From Saccharothrix sp. S26 (GTDB lineage Bacteria > Actinomycetota > Actinomycetes > Mycobacteriales > Pseudonocardiaceae), in the NCBI RefSeq assembly GCF_021390395.1, contig NZ_JAJUWT010000003.1, positions 394,840 through 458,839 of the forward strand: DNA of 64,000 nucleotides, read 5' to 3'. Shown piece by piece: positions 18,877 to 27,757 of the stretch. The position numbers were made by a program, and so were the translations under genes. The notes under the pieces were generated by a model that had not been told where the DNA came from, did not search any database, and saw nothing but the letters and a program-made list of their open reading frames with translations. The first letter of the stretch is position 1, and the number at the start of each line of letters is the position of its first letter.

Positions 18877-19940
18877 CGTCGACTGACATCAACCCCCAGG
18901 CCGGTGGCCTCGCGTCGGGCGGACGTCCGGGCGAGACGCCGTTGCTGGAGGTCAAGGACCTGGTCAAGTCGTTCCCGGTGCGCGGCGGCGGCATCATCCC
19001 GCGCACGGTGGGGCAGGTCCAGGCGGTGTCCGGGGTGAGCTTCGACCTCTACCCGGGCGAGACGCTGGGCCTGGTCGGCGAGTCCGGCTGCGGCAAGTCC
19101 ACCACCGGTCGGGCCATCCTCCAGCTGCACAAGCCCACGTCGGGCTCGGTGAAGTTCGAGGGCCGCGAGCTGACCAAGCTGCGCGGCAAGGGCCTGCGGG
19201 GCGTGCGGCGGGACATGCAGATCGTGTTCCAGGACCCGTACGCGTCGCTGAACCCCCGGTGGCAGATCAACGAGCTGATCTCCGAGCCGTTCAAGATCCA
19301 CGGCATGCCGGAGGGCTCCGGCAAGGACGTGCAGGCGCGGGTCAACGAGCTGATGGAGCTCGTCGGCCTCAACCCGGAGCACCGCAACCGGTACGCGCAC
19401 GAGTTCTCCGGCGGCCAGCGCCAGCGCATCGGCATCGCCCGCGCGCTCGCGCTCAACCCGAAGCTCGTGGTGCTGGACGAGCCGGTGTCCGCGCTGGACG
19501 TGTCGGTGCAGGCGGGCGTGGTGAACCTGCTCGAGGAGCTGCAGGAGCGCCTGGGCCTGGCCTACCTGTTCGTGGCGCACGACCTGTCGGTCGTGCGGCA
19601 CATCTCCGACCGGGTCGCCGTGATGTACCTCGGCAAGATCATCGAGATCGGTGACCGGGAGGAGATCTACGCCCGGCCGATGCACCCGTACACGCAGGCC
19701 CTGCTGTCCGCGGTGCCGGTGCCGAACCCGAAGATCGAACGGCAGCGCCAGCGGATCGTGCTCACCGGTGACGTCCCGTCGCCGGTGAACCCGCCGTCGG
19801 GCTGCCGCTTCCGCACCCGGTGCTGGAAGGCGCAGGACATCTGCGCGGTCGAGGAGCCCAAGCTGGAACGGCGCGGTGACGGCGCGGGCACGCTCTCGGC
19901 GTGCCACTTCGCCGAGGTCGCGCCCTCCCTCGTCGGCTGA
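18873..19940 (+). CDS. Peptide-type ABC transporter ATPase (DppF/OppF family)
   Basis: A 355-residue ATPase and partner of the preceding one. Walker [12 protein letters not shown]-loop [14 protein letters not shown] (diagnostic of the OppF/DppF branch), signature [15 protein letters not shown], Walker [13 protein letters not shown], and the C-terminal [14 protein letters not shown] segment are intact. It overlaps the DppD-like stop as ATGA and closes a five-gene importer set: binding protein, two permeases, two ATPases. Confidence 0.93.
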   Translation: MTSTDINPQAGGLASGGRPGETPLLEVKDLVKSFPVRGGGIIPRTVGQVQAVSGVSFDLYPGETLGLVGESGCGKSTTGRAILQLHKPTSGSVKFEGRELTKLRGKGLRGVRRDMQIVFQDPYASLNPRWQINELISEPFKIHGMPEGSGKDVQARVNELMELVGLNPEHRNRYAHEFSGGQRQRIGIARALALNPKLVVLDEPVSALDVSVQAGVVNLLEELQERLGLAYLFVAHDLSVVRHISDRVAVMYLGKIIEIGDREEIYARPMHPYTQALLSAVPVPNPKIERQRQRIVLTGDVPSPVNPPSGCRFRTRCWKAQDICAVEEPKLERRGDGAGTLSACHFAEVAPSLVG

Positions 19941-19947
19941 GCGCAAC

Positions 19948-19997
19948 GGCCGCCGCCGCGTGACGTGACCCTTGTGGCACTTCGCGCGGCGGCGGCC
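19948..19997 (+). terminator. Inverted repeat ending the transporter operon
   Basis: GGCCGCCGCCGCG (19948-19960) and CGCGGCGGCGGCC (19985-19997) are perfectly complementary over 13 bp with a 24-base loop. It lies between the last transporter gene and the mshB promoter element and is a likely terminator. Confidence 0.65.
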
Positions 19998-20000
19998 CAT

Positions 20001-20006
20001 TACTCT
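20001..20006 (+). promoter_or_regulatory. -10 element TACTCT, leaderless mshB
   Basis: TACTCT ends six bases before GTG 20013, which suits a leaderless transcript. It begins three bases after the preceding terminator arm. Confidence 0.5.
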
Positions 20007-20012
20007 CATCCG

Positions 20013-20852
20013 GTGACGCTCACTGCTCCACCACGGTTGCTCCTGGTACACGCACACCCCGACGACGAGAGCCTGTGGACGGGCGGCACGATCGCCCGCT
20101 ACTCGGCGTTGGGCGCGCACGTCACCGTGGTCACCTGCACCCTCGGCGAGGAGGGTGAGATCATCCCGCCGGCGCTCCAGGAGCTGACCGCGGCCAACGC
20201 CGACCAGCTCGGCGGGTACCGGGTCGCGGAGCTGCGCTCGGCGTGCGCCGCGCTCGGCGTGACCGACCACCGGTTCCTCGGCGGCATCGGCCGCTGGCGG
20301 GACTCCGGGATGGCGGGCGTCGAGGCGAACAACCACCCGCGCGCGTTCGTCAACGGCTCGTTCGACGAGCAGGTCGCCGCCCTCGCCGAGATCATCTCGT
20401 CGGTCAAGCCGCACGTCGTCGTCACCTACGACGCGTTCGGCGGCTACGGCCACCCCGACCACATCCGCGCCCACCAGATCACCATGGCGGCGGCGACGGA
20501 CGTGGACCGCGTGTTCCACGCCGTCACGTCCCGCGCCGCGACCGAGGCGGGCGCGGCGGCGCTGGCGGAGATCCCCGACCTGCCGTGGCGGCTGCCCGCC
20601 GAGGGCGAGCTGCCGGTGACCGACGACGCCGACATCACCACCACGATCGACATCTCCGAGCACCTGGTCGCCAAGCTGCGGGCGTTGCGCGCCCACTCCA
20701 CGCAGGTCGGCGTGTGGCAGGACGGCGCGGGCCGGGCCTGCTACGCGTTGTCCAACGGCATCGCGCAGCCCGTCGTGCAGGCCGAGTACTACGTGCTGGC
20801 CAAGGGGCCCGCCGAGGGCGCGGAGACAGACCTGTTCGGGGGGCTGGATTGA
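20013..20852 (+). CDS. mshB: N-acetyl-GlcN-inositol deacetylase MshB (mycothiol biosynthesis)
   Basis: A 279-residue zinc amidohydrolase of the LmbE/PIG-L family. It removes the acetyl group from 1-O-(2-acetamido-2-deoxyglucosyl)-myo-inositol to give the free amine used by the cysteine ligase MshC, in the pathway to the thiol mycothiol. The zinc site is HAHPDDE (H15, D18) and GHPDH (H147). TLGEEGEIIPP and the C-terminal ALSNGIAQPVVQAEYYVL match MshB rather than Mca. The following membrane gene overlaps its stop as TTGA, as mshB-Rv1171 are linked in mycobacteria. Confidence 0.93.
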   Translation: MTLTAPPRLLLVHAHPDDESLWTGGTIARYSALGAHVTVVTCTLGEEGEIIPPALQELTAANADQLGGYRVAELRSACAALGVTDHRFLGGIGRWRDSGMAGVEANNHPRAFVNGSFDEQVAALAEIISSVKPHVVVTYDAFGGYGHPDHIRAHQITMAAATDVDRVFHAVTSRAATEAGAAALAEIPDLPWRLPAEGELPVTDDADITTTIDISEHLVAKLRALRAHSTQVGVWQDGAGRACYALSNGIAQPVVQAEYYVLAKGPAEGAETDLFGGLD

Positions 20853-21241
20853 GCGATCGCCTGGCGCTCGTCGCGATCGCGGCGGCGGCGTTCGTGCTCG
20901 CCGTGCTGGAGCTGTTCTTCCTGCCGCTGCGGCTGGACGGCACGCTGCTGCCGCGGGTGGACGACCTGCCGTTCCCGGTCACGGTGGTGGTCGCGGTCGT
21001 GACCACGCCGCTGCTCGTGCTGGCCGCCTCGCGGCACGCGAGCCGCACGGTGGGCGCGGTGTCGCCGCTGCTGGTGTGGATGGGCACGTTGCTGCTGTTC
21101 GGCTTGTTCGGACCGGGCGGCGACGTGGTACTCCTCAACGACTGGCGCACCCTGGTGCTGTTCGCCGGGGGCGCGTTGCCGAGCGCCATCGCGGTGGGCG
21201 CGCACATGGGGAGGGCGGCCCGTGCCGGAGGCGATCACTGA
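20849..21241 (+). CDS. Conserved membrane protein downstream of mshB
   Basis: A 130-residue protein with four predicted TM helices (about residues 5-28, 44-64, 70-92 and 98-120). It starts at TTG 20849, overlapping the mshB stop by four bases. It corresponds in position to the small membrane protein after mshB in M. tuberculosis (Rv1171). No function is known. It overlaps the next gene by 20 bases. Confidence 0.8.
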   Translation: MSDRLALVAIAAAAFVLAVLELFFLPLRLDGTLLPRVDDLPFPVTVVVAVVTTPLLVLAASRHASRTVGAVSPLLVWMGTLLLFGLFGPGGDVVLLNDWRTLVLFAGGALPSAIAVGAHMGRAARAGGDH

Positions 21242-21950
21242 TTCCGACGTCGTGCGGGCGCTGCGCCCGTTCGTGCGGGCGACCGGTCCGCTGCTGGACA
21301 CCCTGCGCGACGTGAACCTGCTCGGCCTGCGCGACCGCGAGGTCGAGCGGGACGCCGACCGCACGCTCGTGGACAAGCTGTGGGACCAGCTCGCCGCGGT
21401 GAAGGTGCCCGGCACGGCCGCGTGGGCGCGGATGGACGTGCTCCAGCGCGACGAGTTCTGGCTCAACCGGGTCGGCCGGGTGGTGTCGCTGGTGGCGGCG
21501 CTGCCCGGCATCGGCGGCGTGCTGGCCGACCGGCTGCCGATCCAGTCCGCGCTGGGCGCGGCCGGCCAGGGGCTGCTGCTGTCGGCGATCGCGGGCGAGC
21601 ACGGGTTCACCTCCACCGAGGACCGCGTGCGGCTGCTCGCGCACGTGCTGTTCCAGCGCGAGGTCGACGGGCTGCCCGTGGACCGGCAGAAGGAGGACGA
21701 GCAGACCGCCGAGCTGACCGAGGAGCTGCGGGAGCGGTCCACGTTCCGGGCGATCGGCGCGACCATCTGGAAGCTCGCCAAGGTCCTGTGGAAGCTGGAG
21801 GACGAGCTGGACAAGCGTCCCCAGGGCAGGCTGTACCACCAGGCGCTGGGCATGCTGCCCGTGGTGGGCGTGGTGGGCGACTACTTCGGCGAGCGCTCGG
21901 CGTTGAAACGGGTCCGCACGGCCGCCTACGCGTGGTTCGACACCCAGTAG
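21222..21950 (+). CDS. Hypothetical protein with hydrophobic central segments
   Basis: 242 residues, not recognised as a known family. The N-terminal half is mixed helix (VVRALRPFVRATGPLLDTLRDV). A Gly/Ala-rich stretch at about residues 85-125 (VVSLVAALPGIGGVLADRLP, LGAAGQGLLLSAIAGEHGF) and LPVVGVVGDYFGE near 215 look able to touch membrane. The middle is highly charged (QKEDEQTAELTEELRER). The start overlaps the mshB-linked membrane gene by 20 bases and the codon usage is typical, so it is a real gene of the same operon. Confidence 0.7.
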   Translation: MPEAITDSDVVRALRPFVRATGPLLDTLRDVNLLGLRDREVERDADRTLVDKLWDQLAAVKVPGTAAWARMDVLQRDEFWLNRVGRVVSLVAALPGIGGVLADRLPIQSALGAAGQGLLLSAIAGEHGFTSTEDRVRLLAHVLFQREVDGLPVDRQKEDEQTAELTEELRERSTFRAIGATIWKLAKVLWKLEDELDKRPQGRLYHQALGMLPVVGVVGDYFGERSALKRVRTAAYAWFDTQ

Positions 21951-22663
21951 CGGTAGCGGTGGTGCTCGACGCAGCCCAGCGACTCGTAGAGCGTGATCGC
22001 GGGCTTGTTGTGCTCGGCCACCTGCAACGCGCACGTCGTCGCGCCCCGCTCGACGCCCCACGCCGCCAGGCCGCCCATGAGCAGGCGTGCCAGGCCGAGC
22101 CGGCGTGCCTCGGGCCGCACGGCGAGCCGCGCCACGTGGAGCAGGTCGCCGACGACGGCCCCGCGCACGGCGGCGAGCACCCGGCCGTCGCGGACCACCG
22201 ACCCGAAGCCGACCCGGTCGCCGGACGTCAGCACGTGCCGTTGCGCGGGCGTGGGAACGGGTTGGGCGGCCAGCTCCCACCATCCGGGAGCCGGGGTGCC
22301 CGAAATGTCGACGCCGGCTGCCTTCGGGGTGGCGAACCCATCCAGCAGGCCCGTCATCACGAGCGACTCCGCGCCGCCCGGGTGATCCACATCGACCCGC
22401 CAGCCGGCTGCCTCGACGCCGGCCTCCGCGGGCGCGCCGACCACCACGTGCGCGGCGGGCTTGATCCCGTTGGCGCCGGCGAAGTCGATCACCTCGCGGA
22501 GCGCGTCCGCGACCGGGATGCCGGGATCGCCCGTGGTCAGGGCGCTGTTGGCACGTCCGGTGAAGCCGCCCGCGGCGCGCAGCCGCCACTGGCCGAGCGG
22601 CCGGTCGACCAGCGCCGGCCACGCGTCGGCGCACCGCTGCTCCAGCTCGGTCACCCGCTGCAC
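21926..22663 (-). CDS. GNAT family N-acetyltransferase
   Basis: A 245-residue protein. The C-terminal half carries the GNAT core: [20 protein letters not shown] (acetyl-CoA loop) and [19 protein letters not shown]. The N-terminal half contains a [15 protein letters not shown] segment found in actinobacterial two-part acetyltransferases. Substrate unknown. GTG 22663 is used because the only nearby ATG is out of frame. The 3' end overlaps the convergent hypothetical gene by 25 bases. Confidence 0.85.
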   Translation of the reverse strand: MQRVTELEQRCADAWPALVDRPLGQWRLRAAGGFTGRANSALTTGDPGIPVADALREVIDFAGANGIKPAAHVVVGAPAEAGVEAAGWRVDVDHPGGAESLVMTGLLDGFATPKAAGVDISGTPAPGWWELAAQPVPTPAQRHVLTSGDRVGFGSVVRDGRVLAAVRGAVVGDLLHVARLAVRPEARRLGLARLLMGGLAAWGVERGATTCALQVAEHNKPAITLYESLGCVEHHRYRYWVSNHA

Positions 22664-22809
22664 CCCCGCATCGTGCCCCGCGCGCGTGGGCGGTGGTCTG
22701 TGAGCTGGAGCACGGTGCTGATAAGGCCGGCCTGGGCGTTGGACAATCGACTCCGCCGCGTACTCTCCGGCTTGCGCGGTGTGGACCAGAACAAGAGCAG
22801 GAGAGCGCA

Positions 22810-23136
22810 GTGACCTATGTGATCGCCCAGCCGTGCGTGGACGTGCTCGACAAGGCGTGCATCGAAGAGTGCCCCGTCGACTGCATCTACGAAGGCGACC
22901 GGATGCTCTACATCCACCCCGATGAGTGCGTGGACTGCGGCGCTTGCGAGCCGGTGTGCCCCGTCGAGGCCATCTACTACGAGGACGACGTGCCGGACGA
23001 GTGGAAGGAGTACACGAAGGCCAACGTGGACTTCTTCGACGAGCTGGGGTCCCCCGGCGGCGCCTCGAAGGTCGGCAAGGTCAGCGCCGACCCCCCGTTC
23101 ATCAAGGCCCTGCCCCCGCAGGCGTCGCACGAGTGA
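22810..23136 (+). CDS. fdxC: Seven-iron ferredoxin
   Basis: A 108-residue ferredoxin with one 3Fe-4S and one 4Fe-4S cluster. The cysteine ligands lie in [17 protein letters not shown] and [12 protein letters not shown]. The C-terminal extension [17 protein letters not shown] is typical of the FdxA/FdxC type. It carries electrons between reductases and enzymes such as cytochromes P450. The stop overlaps the dapC start as GTGA, the same linkage as fdxC-Rv1178 in M. tuberculosis. Confidence 0.94.
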   Translation: MTYVIAQPCVDVLDKACIEECPVDCIYEGDRMLYIHPDECVDCGACEPVCPVEAIYYEDDVPDEWKEYTKANVDFFDELGSPGGASKVGKVSADPPFIKALPPQASHE

Positions 23137-24227
23137 CGTTGGGCAGGAGGCTCCCGGACTTCCCCTGGGACTCGCTGGCCGACCACGCCGCCAAGGCGCG
23201 CGCGCACCCCGACGGCGTGGTCGACCTGTCCATCGGCACCCCGGTGGACCCGGTCCCGGAGGTGATCCGGCACGCCCTCGGCACGGTCGCCGACCAGCCC
23301 GGCTACCCGACCACGCACGGCACGCCGGCGTTGCGGGAGGCGGTCGTCGGCGCGTTGGCGCGGCGGCACGGCGTGACCGGGCTCGACCCGGCGGCGGTGC
23401 TGCCGACCATCGGGTCGAAGGAGCTGGTGGCGTGGCTGCCGATGTTGCTCGGGCTGGGGCCGGGCGACGTGGTGGCCATCCCGGCGTTGGCGTACCCGAC
23501 CTACGAGGTCGGCGCGCGGCTGGCCGGGGCCTCGGTGGTGCGGTTGGCCGACGGTGAGCCGCCGCCCGCCGGGACGTCGCTGGTGTGGCTGAACTCGCCG
23601 TCCAACCCGACCGGTCGGGTGCTGTCGGCCGAGCAGGTGGCGCGGGCGGTGGCGGACGCGCGGGCGGTCGGCGCGGTCGTCGCGTCCGACGAGTGCTACC
23701 TGGCGTTGTCGTGGACGGCGTCGCCGGTGTCCGTGCTGCTGCCGTCGGTCAACGGCGGTGCGTTGGACGGGGTGCTGGCGGTGCACTCGTTGTCGAAGTC
23801 GTCCAGCCTGGCCGGGTACCGGGCGGGGTTCGTGACGGGCGACCCGGCGTTGGTGGCGTCGTTGCTGGAGGTGCGCAAGCACGCCGGGATGATCGTGCCG
23901 CGGCCCGTGCAGGCGGCGATGACGGCGGCGTTGGACGACGACGCGCACGTGGCTGAGCAGCGTGAGCGGTACCGGGCGCGGCGCGAGGTGCTGCTGCCGG
24001 CGTTGACGGCGGCGGGGTTCACCGTGGACCACTCGGAGGCCGGCCTCTACCTGTGGTCGACGCGGGGCGGCGAGAACGCGTGGGACACGATCGCGTGGCT
24101 GGCCGACCGGGGCATCCTGGCCGCGCCGGGCACGTTCTACGGCCCGACGGGCGACCGCCACGTGCGCATCGCCCTGACCGCCACCGACTCCCGCATCACC
24201 ACCGCCGCCACCCGCCTGACCCCCTGA
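23133..24227 (+). CDS. dapC: Succinyldiaminopimelate transaminase DapC (actinobacterial type)
   Basis: A 364-residue PLP enzyme of aminotransferase fold type I, exchanging the amino group between glutamate and N-succinyl-2-amino-6-ketopimelate in lysine/meso-DAP synthesis. Marks are [24 protein letters not shown], the PLP lysine in [16 protein letters not shown] and the C-terminal arginine region [12 protein letters not shown] 23133 overlaps the ferredoxin stop. It is convergent with dapD, the preceding-step acyltransferase, across a palindromic repeat. Confidence 0.9.
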   Translation: MTLGRRLPDFPWDSLADHAAKARAHPDGVVDLSIGTPVDPVPEVIRHALGTVADQPGYPTTHGTPALREAVVGALARRHGVTGLDPAAVLPTIGSKELVAWLPMLLGLGPGDVVAIPALAYPTYEVGARLAGASVVRLADGEPPPAGTSLVWLNSPSNPTGRVLSAEQVARAVADARAVGAVVASDECYLALSWTASPVSVLLPSVNGGALDGVLAVHSLSKSSSLAGYRAGFVTGDPALVASLLEVRKHAGMIVPRPVQAAMTAALDDDAHVAEQRERYRARREVLLPALTAAGFTVDHSEAGLYLWSTRGGENAWDTIAWLADRGILAAPGTFYGPTGDRHVRIALTATDSRITTAATRLTP

Positions 24228-24230
24228 CCC

Positions 24231-24370
24231 GAGAGTCCTACGTTCACGCCGCGAGAGTCCTACGTTCGCGACCTCCGAGTTCAACACTCGACCGACCGCC
24301 CGGTATGGCCGAGTGTTGAACTCGGGGGTGCTGAACGTAGGACTCTCGCGTTCCGAACGTAGGACTCTCG
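24231..24370. repeat. Composite palindromic intergenic repeat, copy 2
   Basis: It has the same design as 7351-7510: two copies of the GAGAGTCCTACGTTC unit, a central inverted pair GAGTTCAACACTC/GAGTGTTGAACTC around GACCGACCGCCCGGT, then two inverted unit copies. It exactly fills the space between the convergent dapC and dapD stops. The left end is 3 bases after the dapC stop and the right end 2 bases before the dapD stop codon. Confidence 0.85.
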
Positions 24371-24372
24371 GG

Positions 24373-25344
24373 TTAGTCGTTGGTGTGGAGGGCGGCGTTC
24401 AGGGCGACGGTCTGGCCGTGGCGGGGGAGGACCTTGACCGCGCCGGTGGTCGAGTCGCGCAGGAACAGCAGGTTCGGCACGCCGGACAGTTGGCCCGCCT
24501 TGACCACGGTGCCGTCGGCGGCGGTGACCTTGGTGCCCGCGGTGACGTAGAGGCCCGCCTCCACGACGCAGTCGTCGCCCAACGAGATGCCCACGCCGCC
24601 GTTCGCGCCGATCAGGCACCGCTCGCCGATGGAGATGACCTGCTTGCCGCCGCCCGACAGCGTGCCCATGATCGACGCGCCGCCGCCGACGTCCGAGCCG
24701 TCACCCACGACGACACCGGCGGAGATGCGGCCCTCCACCATGGACGTGCCCAGCGTGCCCGCGTTGAAGTTCACGAAACCCTCGTGCATCACGGTCGTGC
24801 CGGACGCCAGGTGCGCGCCCAGCCGCACGCGGTCGGCGTCGGCGATCCGCACCCCGGTCGGCACGACGTAGTCCACCATCCGGGGGAACTTGTCGATCCC
24901 GTACACGGTCACCGGCCCCCGTGCCCGCAACCGCAGCCGGGTCTGCTCGAACCCCTCCACCGCGCACGGCCCGAAGTTCGTCCACACCACGTTGTTGAGC
25001 AGCCCGAACAGGCCGTCGAGGTTCGCGCCGTGCGGCCGCACGAGCCGCGTCGACAGCAGGTGCAGCCGCAGCCACACGTCGTAGGTGGAGGTGGGCGCGT
25101 CGGCCAGCGAGCCGATGCCGACCCGGACGCCGACGACCTCGACGTCACGCTCGGCGTCCGCGCCGAGCTGCTTGGCCGCGGCCTCGCCGAGCTCGGCCGA
25201 GACCTCGGCGGACGACAGCAGCGCCACACCGGGCTCCGCGGTCCCGAGCGACGGCGACGGGAACCACGTGTCCAGCACAGCGCCGGTAGGGGTGACGGTG
25301 GCGAGTCCGACGCCGTACGCGCCGGTGGGGTTTGCGGTGCTCAC
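24373..25344 (-). CDS. dapD: Tetrahydrodipicolinate N-succinyltransferase DapD
   Basis: A 323-residue left-handed beta-helix acyltransferase that succinylates tetrahydrodipicolinate with succinyl-Co[21 protein letters not shown] and [20 protein letters not shown] are hexapeptide-repeat coils, and [22 protein letters not shown] is the actinobacterial form. The length fits the actinobacterial DapD (about 315-325). GTG 25344 was chosen; it is 25 bases from the divergent dapE start, so the two promoters overlap. Confidence 0.93.
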   Translation of the reverse strand: MSTANPTGAYGVGLATVTPTGAVLDTWFPSPSLGTAEPGVALLSSAEVSAELGEAAAKQLGADAERDVEVVGVRVGIGSLADAPTSTYDVWLRLHLLSTRLVRPHGANLDGLFGLLNNVVWTNFGPCAVEGFEQTRLRLRARGPVTVYGIDKFPRMVDYVVPTGVRIADADRVRLGAHLASGTTVMHEGFVNFNAGTLGTSMVEGRISAGVVVGDGSDVGGGASIMGTLSGGGKQVISIGERCLIGANGGVGISLGDDCVVEAGLYVTAGTKVTAADGTVVKAGQLSGVPNLLFLRDSTTGAVKVLPRHGQTVALNAALHTND

Positions 25345-25369
25345 GGGTGCCAACGGTAACGTGCGCCGG

Positions 25370-26449
25370 GTGGCCGACACCTTGCACCTCGCCGCCGATC
25401 CCGTCGAGCTGACCGCCGCGCTGGTCGACACGCCCAGCGTCTCCGGCGACGAAGCCCACCTGGCCGACCTCGTCGAACGGGCCCTGAAGGAGCAGACCGC
25501 GCTGGAGGTCACGCGGTCGGGCAACACCGTGCTGGCCCGCACGAACCTGGGGCGCCCGGCCCGCGTGGTCCTCGCGGGCCACCTCGACACCGTGCCGATC
25601 AACGACAACCTGCCGTCCCGGCTGGAGCACGGCGTCCTGCACGGCTGCGGCACCGTCGACATGAAGGGCGGCGACGCGGTGATGCTGCACCTGGCCGCCA
25701 CCGTCGCCGACCCCCGCCACGACCTCACGTTCATCTTCTACGACTGCGAAGAGGTCGAAGCCGTCCGCAACGGCCTGGGCCGCGTCGAACGCGAGCTGCC
25801 CGAGTGGCTGCACGGCGACCTGGCCATCGTGTGCGAGCCGTCCAACGGCACGATCGAGGCGGGCTGCCAGGGCACGATGCGCATCGACATCCGCACGAAG
25901 GGCGTCCGCGCCCACACCGCCCGCGGTTGGATGGGCGTGAACGCGATCCACGCCATCGGCGAGGTCCTGCGCCGGCTGGAGGCGTACCGGCCGCGCGAGG
26001 TCGAGATCGACGGCTGCCTGTACCGCGAGGGCCTCCAGGCGGTGCGGATCAACGGCGGCGTGGCGGGCAACGTCGTGCCGGACGAGGCCGTGCTCACGGT
26101 CAACCACCGCTTCGCCCCCGACCGCACGCCCGAGCAGGCCGAGCAGCACCTGCGGGAGGTGTTCGAGGGCTACGACGTCACGGTCACCGACAGCTCGCCC
26201 GCGGCCCCGCCCGGGCTGACCGCGCCGATCACCCGTGAGCTGGTCGAAGCGGCGGGCGGCACGCCCGTGGCCAAGCTCGGCTGGACCGACGTGGCGCGCT
26301 TCGCCGCCCTCGGCATGCCCGCGGTGAACTACGGGCCGGGCGACCCGACGCTGGCGCACACGCAGCAGGAGCACGTCCCGGTGCACCAGGTCCACGGGTG
26401 CGTCGACGTCCTGCGCCGCTTCCTCAGCCGCGACCCGGCCCGCCACTAG
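25370..26449 (+). CDS. dapE: Succinyl-diaminopimelate desuccinylase DapE
   Basis: A 359-residue M20 metallopeptidase-family enzyme that cleaves N-succinyl-[16 protein letters not shown] and [13 protein letters not shown] carry the first zinc ligands, [10 protein letters not shown] the catalytic and bridging acids, and the dimerisation domain has [16 protein letters not shown]. The C-terminal [17 protein letters not shown] provides the last ligand. GTG 25361 is an alternative start. It is divergent from dapD. Confidence 0.93.
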   Translation: MADTLHLAADPVELTAALVDTPSVSGDEAHLADLVERALKEQTALEVTRSGNTVLARTNLGRPARVVLAGHLDTVPINDNLPSRLEHGVLHGCGTVDMKGGDAVMLHLAATVADPRHDLTFIFYDCEEVEAVRNGLGRVERELPEWLHGDLAIVCEPSNGTIEAGCQGTMRIDIRTKGVRAHTARGWMGVNAIHAIGEVLRRLEAYRPREVEIDGCLYREGLQAVRINGGVAGNVVPDEAVLTVNHRFAPDRTPEQAEQHLREVFEGYDVTVTDSSPAAPPGLTAPITRELVEAAGGTPVAKLGWTDVARFAALGMPAVNYGPGDPTLAHTQQEHVPVHQVHGCVDVLRRFLSRDPARH

Positions 26450-26452
26450 ACT
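26447..26452 (+). promoter_or_regulatory. -10 element TAGACT overlapping the dapE stop
   Basis: TAGACT contains the dapE stop codon TAG and ends seven bases before ATG 26460, consistent with a leaderless promoter for the LOG genes. Confidence 0.45.
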
Positions 26453-26459
26453 CCCGGCA

Positions 26460-27224
26460 ATGACGGACAGCGTGGACGAGCACCCCAGGGAGAAGCAGCG
26501 CGGGCCGGTCGTCCTGCGCCGCGGCCGCCGCGACGAGCTGACCACCACCGACCAGCGGCTGCTGGACTCGCGCGGCCACAGCGACTGGGTGCACACCGAC
26601 CCGTGGCGGGTGCTGCGCATCCAGGCGGAGTTCGTGGAGGGCTTCGGCGCGCTGGCCGAGGTGCCGAGCGCGGTGACGGTGTTCGGCTCGGCCCGCACCG
26701 GCCGCGACCACCCCGAGTACGAGATCGGCCGCAAGCTGGGCGGCGCGCTGGCCGAGGCCGGGTTCGCGGTGATCACCGGCGGCGGTCCGGGCGCGATGGA
26801 GGCGGTCAACCGGGGCTGCTCGGAGGCGGGCGGGTTCTCCGTCGGCCTGGGCATCGAGCTGCCGTTCGAGCAGGGCCTGAACCCGTGGGTCGACCTGGGT
26901 GTGAACTTCCGCTACTTCTTCGTGCGCAAGACCATGTTCATCAAGTACTCGCAGGCGTTCATCTGCCTGCCGGGCGGGTTCGGCACGCTGGACGAGCTGT
27001 TCGAGGCGCTGACCCTGGTGCAGACGAAGAAGGTCACCAAGTTCCCGGTGGTGCTGTTCGGCAAGTCCTACTGGCAGGGCCTGTACGACTGGGTGCGCGA
27101 CTCGGTGCTGCACAGCGGCAAGGTCGGCGAGAAGGACCTCGACCTGCTGCACCTGACCGACGACATCGACGACGCGGTGCGCGTGGTGAACGACGCGCAC
27201 AAGGCCTGGGCGGACGCGCATTGA
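26460..27224 (+). CDS. LOG-family protein (TIGR00730 type), long form
   Basis: A 254-residue Rossmann-fold protein of the LOG (lonely guy) family, phosphoribohydrolases that release free cytokinin-type bases from nucleoside 5'-monophosphates. VFGSARTGRDHPEY, ITGGGPGAMEAVNRG and the signature LPGGFGTLDELFEALT are intact. About 65 N-terminal residues precede the domain. It overlaps the second LOG gene as TTGA. Confidence 0.9.
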   Translation: MTDSVDEHPREKQRGPVVLRRGRRDELTTTDQRLLDSRGHSDWVHTDPWRVLRIQAEFVEGFGALAEVPSAVTVFGSARTGRDHPEYEIGRKLGGALAEAGFAVITGGGPGAMEAVNRGCSEAGGFSVGLGIELPFEQGLNPWVDLGVNFRYFFVRKTMFIKYSQAFICLPGGFGTLDELFEALTLVQTKKVTKFPVVLFGKSYWQGLYDWVRDSVLHSGKVGEKDLDLLHLTDDIDDAVRVVNDAHKAWADAH

Positions 27225-27757
27225 CCGCCGTCACGGTGTACTGCGGGTCGTTGCGGACGGTCCCGGACAGCTACCTGGAGCTGGCGGCCGACGTGGGCAG
27301 GCGCATCGCGGCCCGCGGCTGGTCGCTGGTGTGGGGCGGCGGCCGCACGGCGATGATGGGCGCGGTGGCGCGGGCGGCCCGCGAGGGCGGCGCCCGCACC
27401 ACCGGCGTGATCCCGCGCGGCCTGGTGGACCGCGAGGTGGCCGACACCGACTCCGACGACCTGCTGGTCGTGGAGACCATGCGGGACCGCAAGGCGTTGA
27501 TGGAGGCGCACGGCGACGCGTTCCTGGCGCTGCCGGGCGGCATCGGCACGTGCGAGGAGCTGTTCGAGGTCTGGACGGCCCGGGTGCTGGCGATGCACGC
27601 CAAGCCGGTGGTCGTGCTCGACGTCGACGGCCACTACCGCGGCCTGGTCTCCTGGCTGGGGGAGCTGCGCGAACGCGGGTTCGTGTCCCCGTTCGCGCTG
27701 GACTCCCTCGTCGTGACCGACGACGTCGAGACGGCGCTGGACGCCTGCGCTAGCTGA
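27221..27757 (+). CDS. LOG-family cytokinin riboside 5'-monophosphate phosphoribohydrolase
   Basis: A 178-residue LOG protein. VTVYCGSLRTVPDSYLELA, GGGRTAMMGAVARAARE and LPGGIGTCEELFEVWT (active-site arginine and glutamates in place) match the short LOG proteins such as Rv1205 of M. tuberculosis, which lies at the same map position. TTG 27221 overlaps the upstream LOG stop; GTG 27236 is an alternative start. Two LOG genes in tandem suggest distinct substrates. Confidence 0.9.
   Translation: MTAVTVYCGSLRTVPDSYLELAADVGRRIAARGWSLVWGGGRTAMMGAVARAAREGGARTTGVIPRGLVDREVADTDSDDLLVVETMRDRKALMEAHGDAFLALPGGIGTCEELFEVWTARVLAMHAKPVVVLDVDGHYRGLVSWLGELRERGFVSPFALDSLVVTDDVETALDACAS

Noticed and set aside
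17988..20696. Very long minus-strand open frame (about 900 codons) through the transporter ATPase and mshB genes
   Set aside because: It is antisense to three genes with intact motifs; long antisense frames are common at this GC content. It has no recognisable domain and is Arg/His/Asp-rich.
24228..25369. Lysine riboswitch or T-box near dapC, dapD or dapE
   Set aside because: Only 25 bases separate dapD and dapE, and the dapC-dapD gap is the palindromic repeat; no riboswitch core is visible.
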